Assembly (NCBI GenBank): GCA_008933995.1
Contig: WARS01000013.1
Span: 15,689,806 to 15,753,805, forward strand
Length of the DNA stretch: 64,000 bases
DNA from: Datnioides undecimradiatus
Lineage: Eukaryota; Chordata; Actinopteri; Lobotiformes; Datnioididae
Direction of reading: 5' to 3'
The notes below the pieces were generated by a model that did no database searches, had not been told where the DNA came from, and saw nothing but the letters and a program-made list of their open reading frames with translations. Shown here in pieces: positions 13,001 to 27,200 of the stretch; the first letter of the stretch is position 1, and each line of letters opens with the position of its first letter. Made by a program: the position numbers and the translations under genes.

Positions 13001-16000
13001 TGGAATTCTTAAAGCTAAATATGTTTCCCTGTTCAGCTGAGGTTGAAAAGTCAGCAAACATTGAGAAATCCTCAGCACGCTCTATGAAGTACTCTTGTGC
13101 CATGTCTATATGACCAAATGCTGGGACTCATGTAACAAGGGACAAACAAAGAGATGTAGATGCAAAAAAAGAGTCAAACATAACAATTTGACCTCTTTCT
13201 TCGCTACCACTAAATATATCATTACTGTCTTTCTGTCTTGCCTGGTTAAGCCCACCGTCACCGAGTCCGTCTCTGCCTCTAATGATGCCATCTCAGTGCT
13301 ACTCAGTTGAGGAGAATATCAGTGTCCCGGACCGACAGTGGAACCTCTGTGTGACACCTCCTCCAGTCACTGCTTGCATGACGGCCGAGTCCTCATTAGA
13401 GGACAAGTCCACCTGGCTTTCAGACAGAGACAGCACTTCTAATGACATCCTGCGATGGCCCTGGTCTCCTCTCAGTGACAGAGAGGTGCAGTTCAAACCC
13501 AAGGCTGAGAGTTTTTCATTGCCATACAACCAGAGGGGTGACGGTAATGATAATGGTGTTGTGGAACGATGGGTGCTGTATATCTATATATCTGTAGGGA
13601 GAATCATTTGTTTGAGAGAGAAGCCTCTGCAAAGACATTTACTGGGATCAAGCCATATCATGAGACAGTTAACTAGAAACATGCTACCTCTACTACAATA
13701 AAAAAAAAATGTAGAAAAAAAGTCAAGAAAATCTCCAAAACAATGTTTTACTCCTATGGCAGCAGCTTCTTCACTTCTCATTATTGTCTGAACATTTTTC
13801 ATCAGTTCAGCATGAAAAATAACAGATCGAACTAATTCTAAAAGCTGCCAACATCTGCTGCTGCGCTGGTGGGCAAGAGGACTACTTGCTATGCCATTTC
13901 CTCGAGATGAGTAATGAAGCATACATAACGGTTGGACATTCCTCCAAAAAAAGCACAATGATATTTGCACATTTTACCTCACCAATTCCTATCTCTGAAC
14001 CTGACTTTACTCTCAACTCTAATACCTACACAGCTAGCCTACATTTACGCAAAGCACCTTGACAACGAATATTAGGCGACATGTTCCTTCTACTGGCACA
14101 TTAGTATCCTCCTAATACGATAGAGGGGATGTGTAAGAAATAATTCCACGTCTCACCCACAACATGAATAGGTTAGGGTGCGTAATGAGGAGGTGGAAAC
14201 ACTAAGCTGCTTACAGAAATCAGCTCTTTGAGAGACAGGCCGCTTTACCCTGCAAAGCCTATTTACAGCTGTTAAGACAATTTCAGATGCATGGCTTTTT
14301 CTTACCAAACGAGAGACCGAAGAGCCAGCTAATGTATGGCATGACAACAGGTCCTTGGAGAGGCCAGCACAATTTCTATTTGGGTATATGTGTCTGAGCT
14401 CTTACACCGTCTATGTACTTTAAAAGAAGATTCTCAAAATATCTGTGTATGCAATTGTTTGCCGTTATCGTACAGACCCGTCTCTGAATAACGCTGGTGC
14501 AGTGTATGTCAGTGGGCTACTGTGCCCCTGTTAATAACCTCTTGTTTCAAACCGGGCCCTCCCCATCTTTTCTCCTCATCCGGTGTGTGTTATCTTGGCA
14601 GGTAGTAGAGACAGGAAAAGCGCAGACTAACATCTGTCTTCCTGTGTGACAGGACAGCCCTCTGAGGGGACTGTCCATCAGCAGGAGCCCTGCAGGGAGA
14701 GGGGGTGGAGAGGCTGAGATACCTGCAGCTCACTCGGGCTATCTCCCTGCACTCATTTATTTCCTCTACAATGTGATCAAAGTGAGGACACAGAGGTGCT
14801 GCTGTAGTAATACATTTTTATAGGAGGGTGGGGCATAAATTGAGAGGTCTTAAGCACTACAGACAACAACAGAATAACATAAGAACAATAGACTGAAGGA
14901 AGAATGAAAGAAAAAGAGGTATGAGAAGAGAAGGTAAAAAAAAGAGAGGGACTGAAGCAAAGGAGCATGAAAAGGGTCAGAATGTGTTGGTACAATGCTG
15001 AAGAAAGAGCAATGTTGTTTTGACTTGACATTACCATTTAATAGCTATGTAAATGTACCTCAACACATTTATGAAGAAGTTAATTACATCATACTTGTTT
15101 CCAACTCTGACCACGTAAACAGCAGCAGCAGCATGGCTAATGGTTGTAATTTTGTCAAGTGATTTTCTTTTATTAGTGTGCACCGACCAGATCAGTCTCA
15201 TAAGTACATGTTAATAGAATAGTACCCAAATATTCCTCACAAATGAGCAAGAAAAAGCAATGTGATTATTCCATAATTGAGTAGCTTTTGTAAATAGCAC
15301 ATTTGCAGTGCAAAGTTGACAGAGAGACAGAATACTTACTGCCGTATGTACAGACTACAATGTGGTCAAACAGAAAATGACCTGTGTCAGTGGTGTAAAA
15401 CAGAAGCTATCTTGGTGGAAGCCAAAGACTCGACACAAAGCCAAGATTCACAAAAAAGACTGAAATGTGCGCTGCAATAGTGTAATGATGTTGATGTCAA
15501 TCTGTCAAATGATCTCTTCTGTCAAGTGAGGACATCATCTGTGATCTCAGAGCCGTCCGAGCTGGATGAAGTGAGTCGTATTGTTGAGCTATACCAATAT
15601 CCTGAACTCTGTGACCCCCTGGCATTATTGAGATAATATTAAGAAGAAATTGGCTGGCAAGCAATTCATTGGGAGATGGTTCTCCATCTCACTGATCAAG
15701 TAAAAAATACCCACTAAAGAATCCTGAATCCATGGTCCATCCATCCAGCACTCTCAGTATATTCTTAGCTGTATAAATCCAAGCATTTAGATTCATCACT
15801 GGAGGCTTAATGACAAGTGTCTTAGACCTACGGTCAAGTCATATGACTTGCAACCACCAAACATATTTTCATCTACACAGACACCAGGACTGGGACAGCT
15901 GAATGTAACATTATTTTAGATAGAGCTAGTTAACTTATTTTGTATGGCAAAGTTGAACAACTTCAAGTCCTTTTGGTATCATGTTTCCAGTCACAAGCTC

Positions 16001-19000
16001 ACCTATATGAAACAGGCATCTTTCTCATTGTCACTGCTGCTATCAAAGCTGGGCTACCAACTTGGTGACGTGGTCATGAGGGTAACTGCACACTAATGGA
16101 AATGGAATGACTGTTAGAGAGAACACAAAGATGGCAACAAAACAAGTGTAATATCCTGTAACACTAAGGCTGCATATTCGTTTGAAGTTCAAGAATCCAT
16201 TGTATAAATCAGTTCCCTTAATAGATGAGCAGCTGCTTCAGTGGCCTCTGTCCAGTAGACCAATGAGAAGAGGACGCAACACGGGTCCAGCTAGTGTACA
16301 TACACACACACACACACACACACAAACGCACAAAGCTCTAAGAGGGTCGTCTTATCCCTCACTACTTCAGACAAAGACAGAAGTGAAAGGGCCGTGGTTG
16401 AGCCAACTCTCAGCACTAACTGCTACTGTCAGCGCTTTTCACCAGAGACTCTGCTTCATTTTCTGAAGGGGGAAGATGAAAGTGGTCTTAAAAGGCGCTT
16501 GAAGTGTTGAAGTGCACGAGGCGGCCCTACTGGGGACTATGAATGAGAAGGGAGGGGACGCACAGTGAGGAGAGGTCTGGCCATGTTCCATGTTTTAACC
16601 ATGTCTGACAGTGAGAAGTATTTGTCTGTCCCTAGCTGAAAAGGAAGCGGCTCCCGTGGCTCCAGGAGGTGTATAGTACAGCTCTGACTTCCCTTTTTTC
16701 ATTCAACAAATGTTAGGTTTGTCCACAAATTTCTAAATCATTTATGAGACAGGATTGGTATCACACACACACACACACACACAGAGCCAAACATAATAGA
16801 ATTTGATGACAAAGGACCAAGGGCTCATACAACGTTAGCTGAATCCAGGTAGGCAAAAATTGGAACTGAACTGGAGTGAATATGAAGAAAAGGTACACAG
16901 AGGGAAAGCATTAGGAAAGAAAAAAAAAATCACTCTATTGCTTCTTACAAATTCACTGCTCAATGAAGCATGGAATAGCCTTAATAAAACATGCAATTCA
17001 GGCCTAGTATTATTCAGATAATGGCTTTATCACTGAGCAAGTGTTGGGACACCATGACATAAAAGAAGAACTGAGGCATGAGTGATGCTAATGTGCCACA
17101 GTAGCAACTTACTACTCAACGCTCACGACAGGACTTCAGGATCTCTGTTTGATTTGTGAAGTCCTACTGCACTGCACATCTTGAGCCAAAGAAAGTAGAA
17201 CCACATGCATGGCAGCATTTCGTATCATTTTAGTTAAGGTTATTAAAAAAAAAATCAGATCAACTGCATGGCACTAATCATTCACAATCAAAAAGTTCTT
17301 TAGTTTTTTCTGGACGTTTTATGTTTTATAATAAAGTGTGATGTCCATGCACATTGGGTTTAATGGTTAGTTTTGTATCTACAGTACAAGCTTTGTCGAA
17401 GTCACTGAGTAGAAACGTTGTTGTCATCTGTTCATCACACTCATATGAATGAGAGTTAGCACACAATTAAATTAAATTCATTTTAACTCATTTAAACAGC
17501 CTAATTTAAAACTATGTTGCAAAGTTTACATTTCATTAATTTGTTGTAATCCTGAGTAACTTCAGTAAAAAGCAAGTGGGTGACTGCAGACATGCTGCTG
17601 TGATAATGTTACTGTAAGCGTTTCCACATCCTGAGAAAGGTTTTCTGTTCAGCACGATTTGTGAATAAATAAACTGGGAAGGAAGAGCATAGTATCTCCA
17701 CTGACACATAGCCCAGCCAGGAGGGGGACGAGAGGAGACCGAAAGAGGATTTGGGTAAGATGCACACGTCACGCATGGATAAGGAAGTCCGCTCAGTGGT
17801 GTGTGGTGATGCCCGTAGTGGGGAGGAGCATTTCTAAGACAGATGGTAGAGGCTAGGCAGCGTGTTGGGTTAGTGAAGAAGCATATGGTACTCTCTGGAT
17901 GATCTCATACACAAGCGCCAGGCCCAGTCGGAGGTGTAAATGCTTCTCTGCACCCTGCCAGAAAAAGCAGAACCGGTGATATCACAAGCAAAAATGTGTG
18001 GAAGCAAACTAAACATGAGCATGTGCATTACAGCACATCTTTTATCTGTTTCTAGGCATTTTATTTTACATCCTTACTGACAAACAACTTTAATGTATCA
18101 TCTACTGAACTTTTATACATTGAAGCAAACACCCGGAGTTATATTAGGGCCATACTTCGTTGATTATATAATTACCTGCATCAAAGACTGAATCAAGGGT
18201 CAGGATTTTACGGGTGAGAACTTCCAGTCTGCCCTCCCAGTTGCTCTCACAGTTAGAGCTGCCCTGGCCTTCTATGCCATGGGGTCCTTCCAACATGCCC
18301 TTGGCTCTGTGTCCATTATACCCCATGTCACCCCACACTGTTAGTGATGGGGAAACCAAAAGCAGTAGAAGTGTCTGGGAGTCCATCCAGCAGGGTCTTC
18401 TGTGCTGGGAGTCTCCTCTGCACCTCAGTGCACAATGGGAAACCCATACCACTGGTTTTCATGAGAGGGAAAAATCAAATTATCCCACTCATCCTTGTGT
18501 CTGCTGGTGCATGCCTCCACTCCCCGACAGGTTGGGTTGCTGCAACCTACTCATGCTCTCCTTTCAACAGATTCAATACACCATGCAGCCTCTGGCTTTC
18601 AAATGGATGCTTTATGTGAAGACATAAGGTAATATTTTAATAAAATGTATACTGATATTATCACTCCCCCCTACACCCACCAAAGAGCCTGCTGCATTCT
18701 TTGATGCTGTCAGAAGCTGGCTGCTTGGCCTACTTTACATGCAGGAGTATTTTAAATCGATAAATAATCTTGCTGGACATTTACTCTACATTTAATTCAC
18801 GCACTGCATCTGAAAATAAACCACAAAAATGTCAGGTCTCTCTAAGATGACTGGCACAAACACTAACAACAGACATGGCACAATACATTTTAAGCCAGTA
18901 CTGTGTGGAAAGATTTGCAGATCACAGACCAGAAGCATAGAGGGGGTCTAAGCTGCAACAGAGACTAGACAACTAAATGAGCTGAGTGAAAACAATCACT

Positions 19001-22000
19001 TTTAAGATACACACAGCAATAGTGTCCTTGGCCTTGAGCTACTTTTATTTACACATCATCTGAGGCACAGTGTGCCTCATTGACTTGACTTTACAGGCTC
19101 TCGAAGATCCACAGTAGCCAAAAATGAGCCTTTCTGGACAAAAAAAAAACAACCTATATATAGCATTGGCCAGAGGATCTTTATGTTTTCAATGCAGGAA
19201 CTGGTGTTTACCTCAGCATACCACATTCTGAGTGCTTTCAAGCACGGCAACTTAAGACAGCAGCGTGTGGCAGATTGAAACTGATGGAGGTGCATTTGTA
19301 AGATAAGTACATCCTATAGATCTCTATCCTTCTCTCTCCCTCATACAGCATCACAAAACGCACACGCATAACCAGATCTGCACATCTCCATGCATGCATG
19401 CACACACACACACGCACACACCTCATCAATGAGTTAATGTCAAGGTAGCCTGCTATTATTCAGTACGCCAACATATGAAATTAACTATCCCTCTAATAAG
19501 CACACATGAGATTTGACAGCCATGCATAAAAACTGCTCTGTTTACACTGAATATTCATAACCAAGTGAAATAAATTAAAATGCTTCCTACCTCTGATAAT
19601 TGTCATTCTGGCAATGAGGCTGTGCTAAGCACAGTGAAAGGGAGCACCAGAGGTAGACTAAGGTGAATGAGGAGTGAGAGGAAGTAAGGTAACTTTAAAA
19701 GCTGAAAAAAAAAACAAAGATACAGAAAATGTAATCGCCAAAGAATTTGTCAAGGAAGGAAGATGACAACAGAAACGAAGGCAAACACATTCAGACTCAT
19801 CTGATGGGAGGTGTTCATATACACAAGTATATGTTGCTACCATTCATCACACAGGCTCAACATGTGGTGAAGATAAGAATCCAAAGCAATGTTTTCTTCC
19901 ATCGCAGCTTTGTCAATGAATGATTGCTGGGTGAGGCAAGAGGCATGGCAGACATGAAGGGCTCTCGCAGCAAGGAGGGGGGGCAAAATGTGGTTTTGAT
20001 TTAGAATTCAGACTGAAAATCCATCAAGATTTGCTCAACAGATGCATCTGTCAAGCGGATGGCGACACACAAAGTGGACTGCATAATCACATTCTCTTTG
20101 GCTGTAGCAGGGCGCAGGTATTTGTGTATATATGTGTGTGAATGCGTATTTTGGTGCATGTGCACGACTGTGCACATTCGCTGCAAAGGCGAAGAAGAAA
20201 TCTATATTCATTACTGGACTTGCTGTGATATCTCAAAACTGGTAAATAACAACCTCTCTTTGTGGAAAACATTTTTTCTTTAAAAAAGACATAAATACAA
20301 ACAAATATATATATATATATATATGTGCATACGTATACATACATCCCTACATGCATACATACAAACACACACTTGCAACAAAGGGCAGCCTTACTCTCTT
20401 ATACACCTCAAAGCAGGTATGCACTTGCATCATGAGATATGTATGTATCCCACAGAGGCCTTACATTTAAACTTTCCCAGTCTGGGATCAATAAAGTCCA
20501 TCTGTCTGTCTGTCTGTCTGTCTGTCTATTGATATATCTATTTGTTTCCTCATTCAGATGGATTAATGATGTGTATTTACTGAAACTTTTAATATAGTTT
20601 TCATTTGTGTATCTGATGACATAACACCTTTTCACACTAAGAGGTTCTATTTCTACATAGTCTCTGAACTGAGGTTCTCTCTTACTTACATGCTTGGTTG
20701 TTTCACTTGGGTTGAGCCCAGTGAGGTGCTGAGTGAAATACACTAATGAAACGCACTTGATCATATATATTTTTAATGTGTAGCTCGGTTTTTCTGACCT
20801 CTTTCAGGTCACACTTTATGAAGAACAGAAATAGAAGTGCAATTGAAACTTGACTGCAGCATGCCATCGTAGTATATTAAACACATCCATTACTGATGCT
20901 GTCAGATGGGAATTTACTTGTCCTTTCCCCTTTTACTGGTGAAGAGCATTAAGCAATTGAGGAGGCATGCATGAGTGTATGTATCACAAATGTGCCAACT
21001 TCAGTCAAAACAATTAGAAATCTAAGTTATGTTATATAACTGTAAGGTCCAAAAGTTTACTTTTCTAAACATTTGGTGCCTGGCTGTCTCACACACACAA
21101 CACAAAGATTAAAAGCTTGGGTATGAGACCAGTGGATCTGGGTCATTGGTTTTGGACAGACAGCAGAAGTTAGCGCGCCATTCTCTCAGTGTCCCAGTGG
21201 GGCATGCATTACAAAAACTTTGGACTTTCTGATAACTCCCTGCGCGGCTCACCCAGTATGGGGCCACAGAATTCAAACCCTACTTTCCATGAGCCATTAG
21301 CTGGTCGTGAGTCACCCATCTGCCACAATGTAAACTCTCCCTAAGAGTTGTCATTCAAGCTAAATGGAATCAGTGGTCCATGTCGGATGTTTTTTTTATG
21401 TTTTGATAGAGAAGGAGAAAGATTTTAAGCTATTTGTCCTCAGCGGTAATAGAACAAATCAATCTGTGTCCACTTTAGAAGAGTTGGACCACTCAACAGT
21501 ACATGAGCAGAGTGAGAGGAGTTTTTATATAGGATAGCTGCAATTGAACTGTCAACTTAACCACTTCATGGTTAAGTGAGTGTATCAGAGAGGAGAATAC
21601 TGGTTGGTGCGCATGTGTTAGGGAGTTTGTGTGTTCATACGGGCAAGCTCACCCCACGCATGTCATTCATCTGTGTCTGTGCTTCCATGCTTCACTGGTT
21701 CATTCTATTGTGTATGCAGGGAACCAAGGACTCACAGCAGGACATCAACACCACACAGAAATCCATTGGAGTCGCTCCTGGACAGCTCAGATACCCCAAC
21801 CAGACTTATCTCCTGTACAGAGCCATACGCCGTGTCCTCTACAGTAGAAATCCATGAAACAGAGCTCCATCCAGCGCAGGCTTCATACCCTGCCTTCCCA
21901 CTCACCCCCTGGGAGCCAGAGCTCGACACTCTCAGTTTGCATTTCAGCCCAACAGATCTTAGCTAAAGAGGTTACTGATCTCCCTCTTTTCCCTTCGTTC

Positions 22001-24179
22001 TCCATCACATGCATGTATGACCCGGCATGGCCCAAGAGCGAGCTGTACACATTCGTGTGAGAGCATGAAAAAGACACAGTGTGTATCTGAAGAAATTAGG
22101 CATCAGGAGATGCTCGCTCGCATGCTTTAATGGTAAGCCAGCAATAGTCAAAGGATACAAAAAAGTGTGAGAAACACACGCATGAACTAGGACGCTGACC
22201 AAAGCTTAGCGTGTAAATGGAGATGAGAGGATAAAGCAGCTCTGAAGCTTACTGTGGGAATAGAGGGGTTGATTTACTAAGCCAACCGCAAATTACTGTC
22301 AGAGCTGCGCATATTTTCAATTTAGCAGGGAATTCACAACACCCGAGACCTAAGTGGTCACCGCTACAGTTGAGTTCATTTGAATGCACTGCTGCTAATT
22401 AAGACCTGATGCTGTGCTATTTAACACGTGTCTTGTCCATTTCTGGAAAGCAATGGAGCGCTAAAAGGAAAGTGCAAGTTCTCTGCTAACTGAGCTTGAA
22501 ATATTGGTTGAAGAAACCAATAAAATATTTCTGAACTGCAGTCATGCAATTACCTCTGGTGCACTGGACAATCTGCAATGATAAATCATTTTCAGCAACC
22601 ATTGTGTTAAGTTCCTTTTTCCCCTGCACATACATTATCCTGCATTTCAACATAGAAATGTCCTCAAAGAGATCTTACCGTGGCTCAAACACGTGATTTT
22701 GTGAGGCGCCACTTTTTAGTTGCCAGGAAAGAACTTCTATGCTGTTCCATAATTATGTTATTACTATGGACAAATGCTATCTGACATGTTAGCACCTAAG
22801 AAAAACCCCACAGCAAATCCTGAGTTATAAGTAAATCAACCCTTGAGTCTGGGCTGGGTTGTATTAAGCTGTCTGCTCCCTTCTAACTCCTTCTTCCCGA
22901 GTTTTCTGTCTCACCATTTTTTCCTCTCCCAAGCAATATAGGTACTGTCATGAAAATATATATCCTCTTCCTCCTATTCAGTTTATCTTTGTCTGCATCA
23001 TAACCAGGGCCACTGAAAGCAGCACCCCAGGCGCTGGAGCCCAAGTGCAGCGGTAAGAATGGCACCTCGCTGGCTGACAACCAACCTGGATGCACTATCA
23101 GAAAGCCGCTGCTGTAGTTGGAGAGGACACTGAATAAAATATAAAGCTGAGGGTGGAAATATACACTGCATGTGTTGCCCAGTTTGGCGTGTGGGAAGAA
23201 AGTAGAACAGGGAAGGTAGAGGATGGAAGAGAAAGCCATGTGTGGGTGCATACAAATGTGTGTTAAACCATCTTTGTTCACGCAAGTACAGTGTATTCAC
23301 GAAAGATTTGTGTTGCAAGGATAAAATTAGAGTTGCAGTCACTTCCTTGCATGGCTTTGCGTGGGTGCGTGGGAGCAATAATCCAACATGTAACCAATGA
23401 TTAAAAATAAATAAATACAAATAAATACAATTCTAAAAAGAAAAGACCCCTCCCCTTCCCCCCACCATGAGAAATGTGAGAAACTGAACACGAGAGGTTG
23501 TGAAACAAATTAGCCCGGTTGAGTGCGTGATGAAAAACAGAGCAGGCACAACCACTAAGCTCAAACAACACAGGCTTCAGCACATTATCAGGCAACGTAA
23601 AGATGCAATTAAACATGATAAAACTTCAACCCTGATTAGCCACAGTCATTTGCATGTCCTGTAGCAGGGCCATGGGCCATGCAGCACAAATAGGACTGTT
23701 AATGTTTCAGAGCAGTAAAGTTACACAGCAATTACAACCTTGTAGCATATAGTTAACAAAACTCTACAACTAACGCCGTATCAAAGCAATGAATAATTGT
23801 CTTACAAGTAAATCTTAACGACAGAACACATGGGCATTGTGGCCATTTCCGCATGCAGTCCAACAAGCATGATGTGTTGTTGCAGCAAATAACTCACTCA
23901 TATTGCCATGTCATCAAAAGTCTGTGATACTCCAACATAACATTTTAAAACAGCTTGAAATAAAAGCCATAACAGGTAGAACAGGTACATGTAGACTCAT
24001 CCGTTTATTTGTCTCTGAGATAACCGGGTTCCAGTGTCAGTATTAGTAACCAGGCTGGAATACTGCTGAAAATCTAACCTCTTTGTTTTTCATGTACCAA
24101 CCCAAAACCACTCACAGCAATGACACTGCTGGGGTTAAAGGGTTAAATCAGAAACGGGACAAATTTTAAAAGATTTTAC

Positions 24180-24225
<46 letters not shown>

Positions 24226-27200
24226 CTGTACTTGTGTTGAAATAACTTTAAACGCTGCTGTTTTAGTCCATTTTATGTGTAAAAAAACAAAAAGGATTTC
24301 AAGAAAATAAAAAAGTTTCTTCAGTTCTTTAAAGTTAAGTATCATTTAAAATGTGATCATGGTTACTGTAACTCCGATGTCTTACTGACACCAGTAACAA
24401 CATCAACCCATAGAGGGCGGCGGCTCTGTTCTCTAAGTTGACACAGGTGAACCGCAAAGCTCTTTTGGGTGTTTGTTCCCTCTACTCACTGAGTCTCTTT
24501 GCAGCCTCCAGGGCCTCAGAAGCTGTGTCGGCCACATAGAAGCGCTGGACAGCCACGCCACTCTCTTGCATCAGCTTCTTGCTCTGGTACTCCTGCAGAT
24601 TCAGCCATCTCCTGGGACTCAAGCAGGTGTTCTGCAGGGGAGGGAGAGAAGGTGGGAGAGAGAGGGAGTAAGTGTGACTTGTAAGTGAAACATAGTTAAC
24701 ACAGTTAACACAGTGCTATAAAAAGGTATCATCTCGAGAGCTCCATCATGCCTAATGATAACAGTTTTCCCTTTTCAGCTCACCCTCTCTTCAAGCGTGT
24801 GCACTCTCTGCTGTGGTGTTTTACATTATACAACAGCAATACATGTCTAACACCTGCCTCAGAGTGCACAGGCCCCTTTTGCCCCCTCCCCGCCGTCTCT
24901 CTCTCTCTCTCTCTCTCTTTCTCTGCCTCTCCCTCTTTCCAGTAATGAGGCAGGCAGCCGGGCCTAAGCTGCAGGACAGGTCTGGAGCTGTTTGCTCCAT
25001 CAGCAGACACAAGCCCTGTCAGCTCCAGCTTTTGTTGCTATTAAAAGGAAATTGGGTTTTTAATGTGACGGGGAGACACAGGCTGTGTTAGAGTAAGAAT
25101 CCCTCCACACCAGCACACATCGCCATGTGCACAGGTGCATGTGTGTGTGTGTGTGTGTGTGTGTGTGGCCACATATGGTTATGTGTGTGTATATGCAAAT
25201 GTTTTCACAGGAAAGATCTTCAGGGAATCATTAAGGAGAGAAAGGCCATTAAAGTAAAAGGAAAACAAGGATTGCGAGGTAAATTATGCTTCAGCATATG
25301 AATGATGCTTCAGTGTGTGCATTTCCTAACAAAGTGAAGATTAAACTAACATGATAATAACGTCAGCATTGCTCTGCATTATGCTAACTGAGTTAAGTTA
25401 AATTTACCTAAGTACTGTCACTCTTTTAAAGCTACACAAGACATCAGTTATTAAAGGACATTAGGATTAACATGAGCATATTATAATGCCTTACTGTTAA
25501 GATGATTCTGTTGTTGTGCTGCTGTCTACTAGAATATTGTTAGTTATACACCGTCAATACTACATCAAACAGCAAATTCAAATTCTCCAACACACCAGCT
25601 GTGCTTAAGTCTGCACGGTCGATATTCTGCACTTAACAACTAAGCACTACATTTTAAAAGAAGTAGCCAGCTGCTCCAGGTTGGCTCTGTGCTTGACAGT
25701 GGGGAAAACTGCATTTCTGTGGAGGCAAACACACAGACTTAAAATATGGCAATTGCATCAAGCGCACCACACCTTGAAATTGAATCTGCGTCCTTCTAAA
25801 CTGACTGACAAAAAAAAAAGACAGTCAAGTGATATTATTTTGAAAGAGCCGACAAAGACGGACAATCGATGTGACCAAATGTTGCAAGGTGAAAGTACTG
25901 GCACTGAGTGAGTGTCCAGACATCCTCAGTATTAGTGTCTAACAATATTGCTTTGTGAAATAAAATAAAGTAAAAACAGACAAACTTACTACAATTTTGT
26001 TCCAGGTCCAAATGTCACAAATCAATAACTTTTATGCTATTTAACAGAATCACTTATAGGAAGCTGAAATGACATGAGTGGTCCTAAAACCCCCAAGAAC
26101 CTTAAGTTGAGGTGTCCTTCTCAAACACGTAAGTATACAAATACTAGAATAAAGTTCCAAAATTTGTTTAACCCGTGTGCCAACACATCACACTCAGCAC
26201 ACAACCATTGTCAGGAAAGAGTAATGGTGGGTTCAACACCAACAAAGACAGAGCAGCAAATCAAGCAAATCAGTATGAGCGACTTACAGTGGGGAAACAA
26301 AAGAGAAATTGTGGCAGCCAAAATGCTTTCAGGGATCTGTGCATTTTGGGGCTGCAATTTGATTCAGTGGTGCACGGGGTGTGACAAGGCCACTCTGTGC
26401 TTTTTAAAGTCGTCAGTCACTCCATCATTCATGAGGGGGAAAGAATAGGAACACAAGGGTGGGGGAGTTGGAGGGGAGTCTATTTGTTCAACCTCTCTCA
26501 ACCATTAAGTGATGAAGGGAGTCAAATGTGGCCCAGACTAACCCTTAATGGTTATTAGTGATTAAAGGCTAATGAGCTTGACATGGTCACTCTAATAGGG
26601 AACAGCGAAGCTAAACATTTGGGGTTTTTTGGGTTTTTTTAAATCTAAAAGCACAAAATCAATGAGCCTCAACTGAAAACAAAATCGCATGACTGGTAAT
26701 TCACAATACATGCCAAAACCAACCCTCTCTGTGCCACAGCACACCGTATTAGCATGCCTTCACCATTCCAGCTCTCATGAGAGCCTGTCGGGAGACTTCA
26801 TTAGAGCCAAATGGGTTGTTTTCAGGGAGAACAGTACATGTTGCTCCATATTGGCCTCCTCTCTTGCATAACTGTATACAGTAATGAGGGGCATCCACGG
26901 GTCACCTCTGCAGTCTCGTCTGCAATACCATACTATTCATAGGTTTCAGTTATTGCCATTTGTATGTGTGCATGTGGATCTATACTTTCAATTCTATCCC
27001 CCAAAGCACTCTATAACAGCCAAGACTGATGATGTGATTCTCTCGCAGGAGTCTGGAGGGGTTCAAAGGCAGGGCAAGAAGACCTGTAAAGACCTGTACT
27101 GCAGTACAAATAAGAAAAGAATACATATGAAAACAACAACAACAAAATTAGAGCAGAATTCAGGAAAACCTTGTTTATAGTATAATAGTTTTAGACAAAA

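Larger units (their letters stand above)
8826..24489 (-). other. SUCLG2 intron 2 (15.7 kb)
   Basis: A long intron, GTGAGT to TTTCAG. It holds a common teleost interspersed repeat (9119-9380), a pure-purine GA tract (10020-10085), AC repeats (16302-16324 and 16762-16783), an AT repeat (20305-20324), a LINE-like 3' tail (20470-20527), a GTT repeat (24181-24225) and an unexplained ORF with a splice donor (18176-18386). The rest shows no coding or RNA gene I can support. Confidence 0.85.

Noticed and set aside
13282..13701. 139-residue plus-strand ORF in intron 2
   Set aside because: No recognised domain, no splice structure, and the antisense frame is also open; most likely chance in a GC-richer patch.
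18214..18627. 137-residue plus-strand ORF
   Set aside because: It overlaps the more protein-like minus-strand frame, has no family resemblance and no Kozak or splice support.
21576..21966. Three overlapping plus-strand ORFs of 72-111 residues
   Set aside because: Several frames open at once indicates low stop density, not coding.
22883..23420. Two overlapping minus-strand ORFs of 132 and 140 residues
   Set aside because: Both frames open over the same bases with no domain or splice signals.
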